From Mimachlamys varia (taxonomy: Eukaryota > Mollusca > Bivalvia > Pectinida > Pectinidae): a stretch of 64,000 nucleotides of DNA. Positions within the stretch are counted from its first letter, which is position 1. Each line of letters begins with the position of its first letter. The stretch is from NCBI GenBank assembly GCA_947623455.1, contig OX392528.1, forward strand, positions 57,678,322-57,742,321, in the 5' to 3' direction. Positions 1 through 13,139 of the stretch are shown here, in pieces. The notes under the pieces are model-generated. The model was given only the letters and a program-made list of their open reading frames with translations, had not been told where the DNA came from and searched no databases. Made by a program: the position numbers and the translations under genes.

Positions 1-18
1 GGTAATAAATTTGACAAA

Positions 19-3000
19 ATGTCCAATAAGCCGTGTGTTAAGAAACAAAAATCTAGAGAAAATGAAAATAATGCGTTGTCGATAAATGACGAAATGAAAA
101 AGGAGGTAGAACAAAGGATAGAAGTTTTATCCAGTCCACTAACTGGGAAAACATGGAAAGTTGATGATTGCGAGTATATTAGTGATGAGGAAGAAGTTAT
201 GTTTGAAAGTGAAACGGGACCGACACTATTCAATTTCAACCCATTATCTACTGCAACACAACAGAAGTTGACGCAAAAATTGGGAATTGCTTCTGATTTT
301 GATTCTCCAACTGTAAGCACACGTGTTTGCACATTGGGTAAACCGAAACAGACGAAAAGTATTGTAGGAGATGGAAACTGTTTTTTTAGAGCACTGTCGT
401 ATAGTATTTGTCAGGATGAAACGCATCATAGAAAAATTCGACACGACACAGTTATACACATGGTCCAGAATAGTCACCAATATAACACACACTTGAGGTC
501 TGGTTATAAATCTGTTACCGACTGGGTGATGAAGAAGAAAATGCTTGAAAACGGAACGTGGGCTACAGAAATTGAAATATTGGCCGCTGCTGATTTTTTG
601 GGTACTGACGTATACATTTATGAGGATAATTTGGCATCCTGGTTGAAATTTTCGGCAAAGCAGGTAGATAAAAACAGAAAAGTAGAACAAGAAGCCATAT
701 ATCTGATACATAGATATAGAGCACACTATGATGTAGTTGTGTGTGTAGAAGATACAGTTGAAAACGTTGAAACGTTTGCTGGTTCTAATCGAACAAGTGT
801 TTTTAAAGACGCAAATTCATGCAGGAACTCTCTCAAACAAACAGAGACATCTCGCAAGCGTAAGCTATCCATGAATCCATGTGCAGACACTGTTACCAAT
901 AAAACACAACCGATGGAACCTAAAAAACTGTATTCAGTACAAGCAAACCGTTATGAAGCTGTAAAAGGAAATTTTCATCAGGGCCACCCGAGGTTTTTAG
1001 ACAATGCAGGGAAACAGTGTGTAATGAACAGCTTAGCAGCTCTCATATACAGTCGAGAAAAACCTATTGGTACATGGATAAGCTCAGACCTAGATCACAT
1101 TCTTGTTAAAGGCGATGAAATATACGGGTTCCTTCAACAGAGTTCTACAATGCGTCACGATTATGTGTCTATTGATGAAGTACCGAGAGAATTAGATTGT
1201 TACGGAAAATTGTATCAGTTTGAGTTCCAAGAACCACTTGAAGGGACACTAGGACATACAGGTGAAGATCTAGATATGTTACTGTTTGTGACTCTGAATG
1301 AGGCATTACTTGCTGCTTTGGATCAACGTGAAAGTCACGGTGCATTTATCACATTCAAAGGAAACACCTTTATTGTTCTTAAAGAAAATGGTGGATACTT
1401 TGTGTTTGATTCTCATTCGAGAAACGCTACAGGTTTGCAAACACCATGTGGCGCGAGTGTTCTTTTAAATTATTGTGATGTTGAAGATGTTTACAATCAC
1501 TGTCTGAATTTAGCAACTTCAATGAACTATAGTGCATTCGACAGGTTTGAAGTTACAGCGGTAGCTGTTAAGCAACAAGAATTGTCAATCACTCACATAA
1601 ATGATATACGGCATGACCTGGTTGTATTGGACGAAGGTATATATTCGAGTGAAAGTTTGCATATACAAAACCCAATAGCATCAACAAACGAATGTGCGGT
1701 TACAACAGAAATGATCACAGATATGACTGACAATATAGATCCACCATGTTCAAAAAGAAAACGGAAAGAAAAATCATATATGCAACAAAAAAAGAAAAGG
1801 AAGCTAGCGATACGCAGAAACAGATTACTAGAAAGTGTCAGACTAAACGAGGAATATATGACCATCGGTGCATTGAAGCATGAGGATGAACATTGTATTG
1901 AAGAGAAAAAAGCACAAAATAGAATGAGAATGAAAAAAGAATACCATGAAAATGTGCTCTATAGAGAAAGTAAACTATCTGCATCTAAACGAAAGTATGA
2001 TTGTGATGAACAGTATCGTGAACACAAAATAACTGCATCTAAACAAAAATATGAAGGTCACGAGGATCACCGTGAAAATGTCAAAACGTATTCAAAAAGA
2101 AAATATGAAGGTGACGAGGAGCACCGTGAAAATGTCAAAACGTATTCAAAAAGAAAATATGAAGGTGACGAGGAGCACCGTGAAAATGTCAAAACGTATT
2201 CAAAAAGAAAATATGAAGGTGACGAGGAGCACCGTGAAAATGTCAATATGTATTCAAAAAGAAAATATGAAGGTGACGAGGAGCACCGTGAAAATGTCAA
2301 AACGTATTCAAAAAGAAAATATGAAGGTGACGAGGAGCACCGTGAAAAAGTAAAAACGTATTCGAAAAGAAAATACAAGTTTGATGTCCAGCACAAAAAT
2401 GTTTTGAAAACTTCTTCGAAGATGAAATATAAAAATAGCGAGAAATGTAGGGACGAACTCAAAGAAAGAGTTCAAACAAAAAGAAAATGTTTGCAGGAAC
2501 AACAACGTGATATAGACCTTGTAACAGAGAACTTTTTGAAAAAAATTAAAGAGTTTCCAGAATATGTTTGTGCAGTTTGTAATAAATTATTGTTCAAAAC
2601 ACAGGTATTGAAGTGTAAAAAGGATACATATATGCAAAAAGAAGAAAACATCAGTGAAATAGCGAATATGTGCATATCCGAGAAGTATTTCGTCCCTTGT
2701 AAAGACGCTGAAAATCATGAATGTTCGAGTAGATGTAATTTATGGATTTGTTATACATGTCACAGGAAAATTCAACAGGGTAAAATTCCATCTGAGGCTA
2801 GTGTTAACAAAATGGAGACGAAATCAATTCCTGAAGAACTGCAGTGTTTGAATCCAATTGAAAGACATTTGATTTCTATTATTGTGCCATTTATGAAAAT
2901 GATACCTTTACCTAAAGGAGGACAGCATGGTGTTCACGGACCTGTTGTATGTGTACCCGCAAATATAAATATGTCCATCACAACCTTACCAAGGTGTGAA

Positions 3001-6000
3001 AACGATAATCAATTGATACGAGTCAAACTGAAGAGAAAGCTTTCATACAAGGGTCATTATAGTTATCATTTTGTACAAACGAGTCGTCTTGAAAAAGCAA
3101 TTAAGTTTTTGAAGAAAGAAAACAAATGGTACAAAGATGTGGAGATAGACGAATGTTGGGAAAATCCCATTGAGGAAAACAAAGTATGTACAGAAGGACA
3201 AACTGGTGGTGTAGATGAAAACACAGAGACAACCGATGATGGTGTTGATGACAGACTTCATGCCATGCCACTAGATACTTGTTTGCAACCTGCCGACATA
3301 GGACAGGAAGTTCTTGATCAGTATTTCGATCAAATCTTTTCAATTGCTCCATGCGAGAAAAATCATCCGATCAGTTTGTTAATGGAAAAGGGCGTTGAAG
3401 CAAAAGCATTCCCTGTACTTTTTCCAGATGGAGAAAATGTTTTCAGTGATAACCGTGATACTGCTCTCACATTGTGCAGGTATTTGCATAATCGATTGAT
3501 GAATGTAGATAACCGTTTTTCTGAAGATACTAATTTCATATTTTTCGCACAGTACTTATCCGAACTACAACAAGTGATATCGAACGTGTCTATAGCTTTA
3601 AGAAAAGGTACTGGTATAGGAAAAGATGGACAGCAAGTAACATCACAAATGTTAAAAAATCAGGAAAATGTCAAATCCATTTTGAAAAATGACGACGGCT
3701 ATAAATTTCTGAAACCCGTAAGAGGCACTCCGCCATATTGGCAAGCAACACAAAAAGATCTCTTTGCTATGCTACGCCAACTCGGGCTACCCACATGGTT
3801 TTGTTCGTTTTCTGCAGCTGAAATGAGATGGAGTGAGGTAATCGAATGTATTTTGAAGCAGCAGAATGACAAGAGAAAAGTTGATGGAATGGACTGGAAA
3901 ATGAAGAACGACATATTGAAAAGCAATCCGGTAACAGTTGCAAGAATGTTTGAGCATCGTTTTCATTCTTTCTTAAAAGAAGTTATAATGTCCAAAGCAG
4001 CTCCAATAGGTAAAATCAATGACTATTTTTACAGAGTTGAATTTCAACAAAGAGGATCACCACATACTCATTGCTTTTTTTGGGTAGAAAATGCTCCACA
4101 GTTAGACAAAGATGACGATGTAGATATAGTTGATTTTGTTGATAAATACATATCATGTGCAATACCTTCAGAACATGAGCCAGAAATGCGTGAAATAGTA
4201 ACAAGTGTACAGCAGCACAGCAAACGACATTCCAAATCATGCAAAAAAAGTGGGAAAGTATGTAGATTTAATTTCCCTAGACCTCCATCAAACAATTCAT
4301 TTGTGTCACGTCCAGCTAGTGATATGAAAGACCTGAAACAAAGTGAACCCACTATGAGTGCTGAAGAATTTGACGAAGTTTGTGCGCATAACCTAAAGGT
4401 TGGCGGCATGCCTGTTGAAACAGCCAAAAAAATGTTAAGTGATATTTGGGAGTATATGGCAAATGAAGAAAACGAAAACATAACCGTTGATGATATCTTT
4501 AAGCAACTCGGTTTAACACAATCCTTATTTGAACAGGCTTGCAATAGTCTAACAAAGAGGACAAACGTCGTTTTGAAAAGGGAACCAGATGATGTTTGGA
4601 TTAATCAGTATAACCCCCATTTACTTCATTGTTGGAATGCAAATATGGATATCCAGTACGTCACTGATGCTTATGCATGTGTAGTATACATGGTGTCATA
4701 CATAGCCAAAGCAGAAAGAGAAATGAGTCAAATACTTGACCATGCTCAAACAGAAGCCAGAGAGGGAAATGTTGATGCAGAACAGGCAATGAAAAAATTA
4801 GGAAGTGTATATCTTCATCACCGTGAAGTAAGTGCACAAGAAGCAACATTCAGGGTTTGTAATTTAAGATTAAAAGAAAGTTCAAGAAAAGTACAGTTTA
4901 TACCAATTGGTGACAATCCAGTTAGAATGAGTCTTCCACTCTCAGTTATCAAGGCCAGATCAGAAAACGATGATAGTAGCATATGGATGTCCAGTTCTGT
5001 TGATAAATATAAAGCAAGACCAAACAAGGAAGAGTTTGAAAATATGTGTTTAGCTACATTTTGCGCTGAGTACAGAGTTTTATCATCAACCGAAGTTGCA
5101 CAAGATTGTAAACACCGCAGCACCGTTTACACTCTACATAATGGCTTAGGATCCATAATGAAAAGAACAAGAACAGATATCGCTGTTATACGATACCCTC
5201 GTTTTTCAATTACACGAGCACCAGAGAAATATTTCCAGAGCATACTTCAACTTTTTCTACCATATAGAGCAGATGTACAATTAAAGCCAAATGGGTTTGA
5301 AACACACGAGGAGTTTTATAATACGGGTTATGTTAAATTTGGACCTAATGACCCATTGAATGAGGTGAAATCGATTGTAGATACGAACCGCAGTTTCTTT
5401 GAGAAAGATATAGATATGCTCGATAATGCTGAGAATGCGTTAGAAAATGATGGACCTCGAGAAGATGCATGGGGACAGATTTGTCCTGAAACTGAATCAG
5501 AACGCATTGAATGTGAGCACGAAAGATCAAACACAAAACAAAATGAAGACGGTATTGAAGGAATACCTGATTTGGTTTGCAAAACGAATAACAAAAATAT
5601 AGAAATATGTCCAACAGTGGTAACAAGAGAGGAAGGATTGTCCATAATGAGATCAATGAATGTCAAACAAAGCGATGTATTTTCAAAGATAAGGAAATGG
5701 TGTCTCCACACAATCCATGGTACGAATCCTGACCCGATACATGTCTTCCTCACTGGAGGAGCTGGTACTGGAAAAAGTCACCTGATCAAAGCAGTATATT
5801 ATGAGTGCACACGACTTTTTGCGCCTACATTGCAAAATCCAGATGATGTATCCGTTTTATTAGTTGCTCCAACTGGCGTAGCGGCATTTAATATCGGTGG
5901 TTCAACCATTCACAACGCATTGGCAATACCAGTAGAGGCCACCGCAACATACCAACCCCTTGGTGATGAAAAGTTGAATAGTTTGCGAAGCAAATTAGGT

Positions 6001-7698
6001 CAGTTACAGCTGCTTATTATTGACGAGATATCGATGGTTGATAAGAAATTGCTTTCATATATTCATGGGCGCTTAAGACAAATAAAGCAGACCGGTGATC
6101 ATTCTCCGTTTGGCAACGTTAGTATTTTAGCTGTTGGAGACTTTTATCAACTTCCGCCTGTTAAAGGCAAATCTTTGTATACCAAAGATATTTTCTATGA
6201 TTTGTGGAATGACAATTTTTGTGTCGTAGACTTAAACGAAATCATGAGACAAAAAGACGACAAAGAATTTGCTATGGTGTTGAACCGATGTCGAGTAAAA
6301 ACCAAAAACGACAATTTGCTCAATAATGATAGAGAACTATTGTCCAATAGAGAAACGGGCGAAGAAAGTAACGCAATCCATATTTATGCTTGTAATGACC
6401 AGGTTGATGAACATAATTTAAACACATTACACACAATTTGCAACGATCCTGTCAGTATTGAAGCAGAAGATTGGACAAAAGATGAACGCAGTGGAAGAAT
6501 GACCCGAAAAGAAACGCAAGCCAGAAAATGTACTTTGCCAAGCTCGCTATGGCTTTCAGTTGGCGCTCGTGTTATGCTTACAAAAAATGTTGATGTGTCC
6601 GATGGACTTGTTAATGGTGCGTTTGGGACAGTTAAACAGTTGGTTAAAGATAACAGTAGCAAAACAGTGAAATGCGTTGAAGTTTGTTTTGATAATAAAA
6701 AGGTTGGTCTAAAACAAGGAAGAAAAGTGGGCAATGATACATTTGTAATGGTAGAACGTCAAGAAGAAATAATAGGCAGAAACAGTAGAAATACAAGACG
6801 ACAATTTCCGTTAAAACTAGCTTGGGCATGTACTGTTCATAAAGTTCAGGGTTTAACGACGGATAGTGCTGTTGTTTGTTTGAACAAAATATTTGCACCA
6901 GGTCAGGCTTATGTTGCTTTGAGTCGTGTAACGTCTTTAAAGGGACTGACAGTTACAGATTTTGACGAAAAAGCTATTTTCTGCAATCCTAAAATTAAAG
7001 ACGCACTCTTACAAATGCAAGATTTTGTCTCGGTCCCAAGAGAAACTACGAGGAAAATGACAAAAATAATATATCATAATACGGAGGGCATGATACCTCA
7101 TTTACAAGATATACGATCAAACAAACAAATGTTTGATGCAGATTACATATGCTTAACGGAAACCTGGTTACAGGAAGATACAACTGGTACAGTTCATGTA
7201 AGCAACTTTCAATTACACAGTCAGACCAGAAAAATGTCGTACAAAGTTACAAACAAGTTACAAGCACAAGGACATGGTGGCGTAGCAGTATTTAGTAAAC
7301 AAAACGCGGAATTTGAGCGAATATACCTGGAAGTTGAAGACTTAGAGTATATTGCATTTCAATCAGAAAATGTTATTGTTGTTACTATTTATAGACCACA
7401 AGCGTACAATATCGAACACTTCAAAAATAAAATGACACAATTGATGCAATTATTATGTAAACCTAACATGAGGTCAATAATTTTGGGAGATTTTAATCAG
7501 AATATTTTGCAAAATTCTTCATCAATATCGTTAGTGATGGAATCACATGGATACATACAGTGTGTTAAAGAGGCAACAACAGAAGGGGGAACGTTGATTG
7601 ACCATGTTTATGTGAAAGATATTGATACGATTGATGTGCAGATATTGTCATGCTATTATAGTTATCACGAAGCTATTTCAATATCTTTTCAAAATTAA
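19..7698 (+). CDS. Helentron-type rolling-circle transposase (OTU / Rep / Pif1 helicase / EEP endonuclease)
   Basis: Single 2,559-codon frame. An OTU-type cysteine protease comes first (GDGNCFF, Cys121; HYD, His236). A second protease-like domain follows (GKQCVMNS, Cys334; D464-S-H466). Residues about 639-800 are 18-residue basic/acidic repeats. A Cys-rich region lies near 849-930 (CAVCNKLLF...CYTCH). The Helitron-type N region starts near 1115. The HUH nuclease motif is [11 protein letters not shown] (His1349, His1351), with candidate catalytic Tyr1557 and Tyr1561. The Pif1-like helicase has Walker A GGAGTGKS (Lys1919), Walker B DE 2002-2003 and AYVALSR near 2297. The C-terminal exonuclease-endonuclease-phosphatase domain shows TETW (Glu2381), GDFN (Asp2491, Asn2493), DH 2528-2529 and a final His2550. 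Rep nicks and joins single-stranded DNA and the helicase unwinds it; OTU plus a C-terminal endonuclease is the Helentron/Helitron2 layout. The frame is open to the window edge upstream of this ATG, so the true start may lie outside. Confidence 0.92.
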   Translation: MSNKPCVKKQKSRENENNALSINDEMKKEVEQRIEVLSSPLTGKTWKVDDCEYISDEEEVMFESETGPTLFNFNPLSTATQQKLTQKLGIASDFDSPTVSTRVCTLGKPKQTKSIVGDGNCFFRALSYSICQDETHHRKIRHDTVIHMVQNSHQYNTHLRSGYKSVTDWVMKKKMLENGTWATEIEILAAADFLGTDVYIYEDNLASWLKFSAKQVDKNRKVEQEAIYLIHRYRAHYDVVVCVEDTVENVETFAGSNRTSVFKDANSCRNSLKQTETSRKRKLSMNPCADTVTNKTQPMEPKKLYSVQANRYEAVKGNFHQGHPRFLDNAGKQCVMNSLAALIYSREKPIGTWISSDLDHILVKGDEIYGFLQQSSTMRHDYVSIDEVPRELDCYGKLYQFEFQEPLEGTLGHTGEDLDMLLFVTLNEALLAALDQRESHGAFITFKGNTFIVLKENGGYFVFDSHSRNATGLQTPCGASVLLNYCDVEDVYNHCLNLATSMNYSAFDRFEVTAVAVKQQELSITHINDIRHDLVVLDEGIYSSESLHIQNPIASTNECAVTTEMITDMTDNIDPPCSKRKRKEKSYMQQKKKRKLAIRRNRLLESVRLNEEYMTIGALKHEDEHCIEEKKAQNRMRMKKEYHENVLYRESKLSASKRKYDCDEQYREHKITASKQKYEGHEDHRENVKTYSKRKYEGDEEHRENVKTYSKRKYEGDEEHRENVKTYSKRKYEGDEEHRENVNMYSKRKYEGDEEHRENVKTYSKRKYEGDEEHREKVKTYSKRKYKFDVQHKNVLKTSSKMKYKNSEKCRDELKERVQTKRKCLQEQQRDIDLVTENFLKKIKEFPEYVCAVCNKLLFKTQVLKCKKDTYMQKEENISEIANMCISEKYFVPCKDAENHECSSRCNLWICYTCHRKIQQGKIPSEASVNKMETKSIPEELQCLNPIERHLISIIVPFMKMIPLPKGGQHGVHGPVVCVPANINMSITTLPRCENDNQLIRVKLKRKLSYKGHYSYHFVQTSRLEKAIKFLKKENKWYKDVEIDECWENPIEENKVCTEGQTGGVDENTETTDDGVDDRLHAMPLDTCLQPADIGQEVLDQYFDQIFSIAPCEKNHPISLLMEKGVEAKAFPVLFPDGENVFSDNRDTALTLCRYLHNRLMNVDNRFSEDTNFIFFAQYLSELQQVISNVSIALRKGTGIGKDGQQVTSQMLKNQENVKSILKNDDGYKFLKPVRGTPPYWQATQKDLFAMLRQLGLPTWFCSFSAAEMRWSEVIECILKQQNDKRKVDGMDWKMKNDILKSNPVTVARMFEHRFHSFLKEVIMSKAAPIGKINDYFYRVEFQQRGSPHTHCFFWVENAPQLDKDDDVDIVDFVDKYISCAIPSEHEPEMREIVTSVQQHSKRHSKSCKKSGKVCRFNFPRPPSNNSFVSRPASDMKDLKQSEPTMSAEEFDEVCAHNLKVGGMPVETAKKMLSDIWEYMANEENENITVDDIFKQLGLTQSLFEQACNSLTKRTNVVLKREPDDVWINQYNPHLLHCWNANMDIQYVTDAYACVVYMVSYIAKAEREMSQILDHAQTEAREGNVDAEQAMKKLGSVYLHHREVSAQEATFRVCNLRLKESSRKVQFIPIGDNPVRMSLPLSVIKARSENDDSSIWMSSSVDKYKARPNKEEFENMCLATFCAEYRVLSSTEVAQDCKHRSTVYTLHNGLGSIMKRTRTDIAVIRYPRFSITRAPEKYFQSILQLFLPYRADVQLKPNGFETHEEFYNTGYVKFGPNDPLNEVKSIVDTNRSFFEKDIDMLDNAENALENDGPREDAWGQICPETESERIECEHERSNTKQNEDGIEGIPDLVCKTNNKNIEICPTVVTREEGLSIMRSMNVKQSDVFSKIRKWCLHTIHGTNPDPIHVFLTGGAGTGKSHLIKAVYYECTRLFAPTLQNPDDVSVLLVAPTGVAAFNIGGSTIHNALAIPVEATATYQPLGDEKLNSLRSKLGQLQLLIIDEISMVDKKLLSYIHGRLRQIKQTGDHSPFGNVSILAVGDFYQLPPVKGKSLYTKDIFYDLWNDNFCVVDLNEIMRQKDDKEFAMVLNRCRVKTKNDNLLNNDRELLSNRETGEESNAIHIYACNDQVDEHNLNTLHTICNDPVSIEAEDWTKDERSGRMTRKETQARKCTLPSSLWLSVGARVMLTKNVDVSDGLVNGAFGTVKQLVKDNSSKTVKCVEVCFDNKKVGLKQGRKVGNDTFVMVERQEEIIGRNSRNTRRQFPLKLAWACTVHKVQGLTTDSAVVCLNKIFAPGQAYVALSRVTSLKGLTVTDFDEKAIFCNPKIKDALLQMQDFVSVPRETTRKMTKIIYHNTEGMIPHLQDIRSNKQMFDADYICLTETWLQEDTTGTVHVSNFQLHSQTRKMSYKVTNKLQAQGHGGVAVFSKQNAEFERIYLEVEDLEYIAFQSENVIVVTIYRPQAYNIEHFKNKMTQLMQLLCKPNMRSIILGDFNQNILQNSSSISLVMESHGYIQCVKEATTEGGTLIDHVYVKDIDTIDVQILSCYYSYHEAISISFQN
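1933..2418 (+). repeat. In-frame 54-bp tandem repeats within the Helentron ORF
   Basis: About nine 54-bp units encode an 18-residue module ([18 protein letters not shown] and variants). The units from 2095 to 2364 are nearly identical at the DNA level. Units at 1933-2040 and 2365-2418 are diverged. The reading frame is kept throughout, so the array is part of the protein, probably a charged helical linker between the protease domains and the Rep half. Confidence 0.9.
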
Positions 7699-8234
7699 CC
7701 GGAGCGAACATCAATGAAGGAGGTACAGTCCTATATCCGGGCCTCCGCACCGGGGTTGCGTCCACACACAGAAACGTGTGGGGAATCGTTAAAATTGAGT
7801 GTTAAGGAATTAGGTTTTACAGCATTAGCCGACCGGTTGCATGTAACCGTCAGCTGATGCTGTATCCCTAACCATCTCGCATCCCCAGCCACACGCCTAC
7901 CCTACCCCAAAAGCTTTGAACTGTATTTGGTACAGATAGTTCTCTTGTTTTGCATATGCATTCAGTTTGGGCTGGGTTTGATATGATGAAATTTAATGTT
8001 GAATTAGTAATTTGTATCTATATGTGTGATACACATTCATGTCATGTATAACACTTATTTTATTTTTTCAATATGCTCATATGACTTGTTTTAACAATAT
8101 ACAAAATATTGTTTTCGTGTTTATTTTGCATATCCCTCGAACGTCTTTAAACAACACCCATTGTTTACGTCTATGTATATGAGAATGAAAAATATATGCA
8201 CACATAAAAAGTCAGATATTAAATCTGATATTTG
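7699..8234. other. Helentron 3' flank with hairpins
   Basis: There is no convincing gene here. A hairpin CCACAC/GTGTGG lies at 7762-7781. A cruciform-like structure lies at 7818-7864, with outer stem TACAGCAT/ATGCTGTA and an inner stem CGGTT/AACCG. The first ~200 bases are clearly more GC-rich than the sequence that follows. These may be 3'-UTR or subterminal structures of the rolling-circle element; the exact element end was not found. Confidence 0.5.
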
Positions 8235-8294
8235 ATTTCATTCCGATACTCTTTGTTGCACAAAGTTGTGCAACTTAGAGTATCGGAGTGAAAT
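8235..8294. repeat. 60-bp near-perfect hairpin
   Basis: An inverted repeat has arms of about 29 bp (ATTTCATTCCGATACTCT...TGCACAA and its complement) around a 2-base loop, with two or three mismatches. It lies ~540 bp after the Helentron stop codon and is a candidate for the element's 3' terminal structure. It could equally be a separate small foldback. Confidence 0.7.
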
Positions 8295-8313
8295 TAAATA
8301 TATGGTTTTAATC

Positions 8314-8452
8314 AGATCGAGAGTAAGAAAGTGATTATGTGAAGGAGTGGAAGAGATTGAAAAAGATATGTACAGATAGAGAGTAAGAAAGTGATTATGT
8401 GAAGGAGTAGAATAGATTGAAAAAAATATGTACAGATAGAGAGTAAGAAAAT
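8314..8452. repeat. 60-bp tandem repeat, about 2.3 copies
   Basis: The unit begins AGAT(C/A)GAGAGTAAGAAAGTG and ends ATATGTAC. Two full copies and a third partial copy run head to tail with few differences. Short minisatellites are common near the ends of rolling-circle elements, but a link to the upstream Helentron is only an inference from position. Confidence 0.8.
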
Positions 8453-10074
8453 GTTTTAATACCTTTTTCCCTGTAATAGATTTCTAGATCGTATTTTTGC
8501 CTCTTGATTTATTTAAATACTGTTATTCAACAAACCTACGAACTTTTTTAAACCAAAATATTGGCACAAAATATGTTTGATATATCACGAAAACGCCAGC
8601 ATTGATTACGAGAATCTTCAAGACCAGAATGATCTTCACTCAAACAACGAATCTTCTACATTTTGTGAAGATAACTAACTTTCGAAATTGTATATAGACG
8701 TCTAACAGTGATGATACGATTGCATGGTTCACGTACCATATTCAGATGGATAACCTCAAAAGTGTAGAATGAAGCATGATGGTTAACAAAGCTGTCTATG
8801 GTGACCAACTACAATACAGTGACGACAGAAACATTATGCCTAAGTAACAACGACAATTAATAAGTTCCACACAAGAATGACGTTCACGGACAGGGTGGTT
8901 CTTCTACACGTTGGAAGATGTGCGAGGATCGAGTGAGGAAAGTGATTCATCAGAAAAAACATACAAAGGATTGTACAAAGACACACAATATGTTAAGCAA
9001 CTTTACCAATTTTACTGCACCATACAGCTGTTTCGTCCTTCCATGACTATGTCAGTAAGAGTCAGAGAAAGGATCAAAGACAAACCAGATTGCATATGGA
9101 TACATCCTGCAATATTGTGGTTGAATAACGGTGACAATTCAAAATGATGTGTCAGTAACGCGAAGACATGAATTTTGAATTCTGCTAGGAAAGACTGTCC
9201 ATCACCTAAAAAGACAATCGATCAATATACTGTGAACGATCATGTCATGAATGCATATGCATTTGAACACGTGGCCTCACTGAAGTAGCTATCCGACAGC
9301 GTTCAATAACAGCATAAGTGTGACGTACACTGTACCGTGATTGGATTACAAAGAACCAAGTTCAACACCGGAATGATGGTCACCCTCAGAACGATACTTC
9401 TACACTCCGAACATAAAGTATGACTTCTACACTTCGAACAGCAACCTAGAAGCGTTTGATAACCTGGATTATGCAATCGTATCTTTACTTTCGGACACCA
9501 TTTAATTGTGGATAAATCAGACTGTGTTCAAGGATGGGTGGTCGACTAACATGGTTAACCATTGCAATGATCTGTAACTCAATGGTTAGTAACTTTTGTA
9601 ACCCTTGATACAATTCTGTCAGTGTAGTCAACATAAAACTTTAGATTTGGGTCCAGAAAGGATAATGTTTTTCATGGGTACTACTTGACACTCGTCTACA
9701 GAAAAATATTACAATTTTATATTTACATTTTTCGATGCAACCTCGCTATATGAACATTACCAGCAGAAATGATTTTCATAAAACTATGAAAGCAATGGTT
9801 CTCGAGACGTTGCACGTGAGTTACTTATGACGTCATAGATCAAGCTTGTTCAATGAGAGTATTATCGCTCCGCTTCGAATAACATGGCGAACGTCTTTGC
9901 GTCAAACTCTCAAATGACTAATACTAATCTTTGGCGCCAAAATATTCAAATTTGGGCTGTTCCCCCAGTGTGGTTTTAATGACGACACAAATACAAACTC
10001 AGGTTATAAACCAATTATTTGAGAAAATATGATTAACATTAAGCAATTGTTCTATAGTAGAAATGTAAATATAT
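8453..10074. other. Non-coding stretch with degenerate dispersed repeats
   Basis: No supported gene. A loosely conserved motif (GAATGAT/GACGTTCAC followed by CTTCTACA) recurs near 8628, 8876 and 9371, suggesting a decayed long-period repeat. The 78-codon frame near 8911 overlaps this repeat and shows no recognisable domain. Confidence 0.4.
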
Positions 10075-10221
10075 GGATTGAAAGTTATTTTTTAACTTTC
10101 ATAGTGCTATGAAAGCGGTTACATCCATATTTCATGAAGCCCTAGCGGGCTTCATGCAATATGGATGTAACCGCTGAATTTTCATAGCACTATGAAAGTT
10201 AAAAAAAAATAACTTTCAATC
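10075..10221. repeat. 147-bp foldback (near-perfect palindrome)
   Basis: Two arms of about 70 bp (starting GGATTGAAAGTTATTTTTTA) are inverted around the 4-base loop TAGC. Only small mismatches and short A-run indels separate the arms. Each arm also contains the short internal palindrome CATAGTGCTATG. No gene lies inside. It looks like a small foldback MITE; no clear target-site duplication was identified. Confidence 0.85.
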
Positions 10222-12554
10222 CTTATGTAAAGATCGTGCCCTCAATAATCGTGCCTATAAAAGATATATAGGCGCCTTACTTCTTATTATTACTAGTCTA
10301 GGCTATTAAGAGGAATTTATTTAGCAAGATTTTATGCTACTTTTATGTATCATTTTGAACTGTCCCTTTTATCTACAACTTTTACCCTTTCGAACCTGTC
10401 CTCAATTTTGTGTTTTGGATAGTACTTTTAAGTGCTGATAATGATGGGACCTCGATGTAATCAAAATTTTACTCCACATATGTACATTGATTGTATCATT
10501 TGCAATCTCCCCTTTTACCCACATCTTGTGCCATTTCGCACCTTACGTTCTCAACGTTTTCTTTAGAAGGTAATTTTACGGTACAAGTGTTGATAATGAT
10601 GGGACCTTAATTGAAATTGAAATAAGTTTAGTAATAACTGAACTCTCTTACATACTTGCTTTATAATGCAAGATAGTTGTTTGGTTAGTTCTGAAAAATA
10701 TTTTTTAGTTCTTTCATCTTACTTAATTTGTATCAAAGTTGTATTATGAGCTTTGATTAGCTTCATGGAAAGAAATAGCATTATTTATAGAGTTTTTCTA
10801 ACGCTGATCATGGCAAAATACAATATTACGAAGAAAATCATGACTTCACTTTTTGTCTCATCATATTCATCAAGTAACAATAAAAAAATAGTAAAAATAT
10901 TATTGAATTTACGGAAAATATAGTTTTGATTATTGTGGATGTACATCTAATTTTAGTATGGACAGTAGAAAAGCAGTCAACAAATATTGAAATATTTGAA
11001 AGGTAAATACATCTTTAAATGAATTATATTGTAAATATTTTTAATGCTATATTATCAGATGTATTTTGGTATTTTCATTGTCGCGGTAAATAATAACAGT
11101 TTAAAGTCCCAATGTATATGTATATGTATACCTCAAAGAGGTACATTACAGATGGATTACAGATGTCATTAATTAATTAATATATTTATATCTTTAGAAC
11201 AATTACATATACATTGTATATTGATGAAGTCATTAACTGTAATTCACATGAGCCAGAGTCATTATCTCACTATATGAGATACCCGGTATCTAGAAATCAC
11301 TGTTGTTTATAAAACATGGCATACATTGATAAAGAAATCTAAACTATGTTATGAGGCAAGTCATGAAGTATGTGATATATCTCTTACGTAATATATATAA
11401 TAAGGATTACCCTTTTAAATTTTATAATGTTGATTTGTCATTCTAAAGGGTTATAAATAAATCTACAAGAACTGTTTTAACCGTACATAGCTTTGTTGTG
11501 AAATAGTTGTGTTAATATGAGATGTCAATAAAATATCCATTGATTTCAACGGAAGACTTCGTGTAATTTTGTATAACAATTAACTTATTGGTCCATATTA
11601 TGGACAACTACATTTCGTTTCTTTGACGTTCCATTTGAACAAACTTGGTAGCCCGTCATTCCAGCATGCCAAAGGCCCGATATTAGGTATTAGGTGTCTT
11701 GGCCGTTTGGTTCATTAGAAGATGTCGTTTAAAGGTTTCAACCTATTGTACCCCTGTGACCTTGAATGAAAGTCAAGGTCATCCATCGTAACATACTGTG
11801 TAGGCCTTAAACCTCAGATTTCTAGGCATCTTGCATCTTCGCTAACCAAGGGTTACGATCCGCATACTCATCTTCACCCTTGGCAGATATAGAGGACATT
11901 TCGTAAATCCCGCGGTACGCCACCTATCGGATCTTGATGATTATTCCCCTTTGTTATGTCATTGTTAGCCAATCAGCGGTGTGATAGATCGTACTCGATC
12001 TTTGAAAGTCGATTAAGTTTTGTGAAACAATATCCACATACAATGTATGTGTCTTGACAGACCGTCATCTTCTATTGGTATATAGCCTAATACTTCTAAC
12101 AATTGCTCACCTACCGTGAATGTGTCGGCAAAGATCGTTCTCCTGTGCTTTATTGGTAATCATGACACAGTCTACACTGTGCCATGTTTGATTACATTTT
12201 TTCTATCACATAAAATCAGCGCGTGATCGAATGTAAGTCGGCTCTGATTGGACGCAGCCAGATACAGTTTCGAAATATTAAAATTTTCTGATGGGACATT
12301 ATTCATATTTATTTAAAAGTTTAACTTAGTTCAATTTACACCATTTAGATGTTACTCTAAATTACATGTAGCGGTTAGAGTTATCATCTCGCTTTACGTT
12401 TCATTAACCGACTATATTATTCCGTCTAAAGAATTGCCGTAAAGGACATTTCGGACTATCAGTACCGACAAGACTTCGATGGAATCATCTCCTTTTCCCC
12501 GTCTTCTGTTAATGAACGGTGATTGGGTTATAGTCTTGACCTGAAAAAAAAACT
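10222..12554. other. AT-rich stretch with a fragment of the TGACCTTGA repeat family
   Basis: I see no gene. Around 11,640-11,790 there is a diverged fragment of the repeat found in full at 43.4-44.7 kb: 'agaagatgtcgtttaaagg' followed by TGACCTTGA and TCAAGGTCA. The rest is low-complexity AT-rich DNA. Confidence 0.4.
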
Positions 12555-13125
12555 TTTTTGGTTCTGTGACCTTGACGTTTGACCTTGATTGTTTATAACA
12601 CGTCAAGTACTCAATGTCCTCTATCATATGTTCGAATATGAACGTTCTACTTTTGTTAGTTCTTGAGTAATGTTGATAAGTAACTTAGGATTATATAGAG
12701 ATGCTACATCGCCGACAGCGTATAAACAGTAATTGGGGTATATGCGTTCAAAGAACGCTCTGAAAAAAACGTTTTATAGTTTTGTGACCTTGACCCTTGA
12801 CCTTATGACCTTCATTGTTTTTTACTCGTCAAGTACTTGTTGTCCTCTATCATATGTCCAAATATGAACGTTCTACCTTTGTTAGTTTTTGACTAATGTT
12901 GATAAGTAACTTAGGATTAAATAAAGATGCTACATCGCCGACAGCGTATAAACAGTGATTGGGGTATATGCGTTCAAAGAACGCTCTGAAAAAAACCTTT
13001 TTTTTTTAGTTCTGTGACCTTGACCTTTGACCTTATGACCTTCATTGTTTTTACTCGTCAAGTACTTGTTGTCCTCTATCATATTTCCAAATATGAACGT
13101 TCTACCTTTGTTCGCTCTCTCTAGA
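12555..13125. repeat. Tandem repeat, unit about 215-231 bp
   Basis: Three diverged copies carry the shared anchors TGTGACCTTGAC (near 12,565, 12,783 and 13,014) and CATCGCCGACAGCGTATAAA (two copies). The third copy has four TGACC(T) half-sites within about 30 bases. There is no coding potential. Confidence 0.7.
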
Positions 13126-13139
13126 CCTTTTGGTTAATG

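Noticed and set aside
2051..2505. Overlapping ORFs opposite to or out of frame with the Helentron ORF
   Set aside because: They are frame shadows of the 54-bp repeat inside the real gene.
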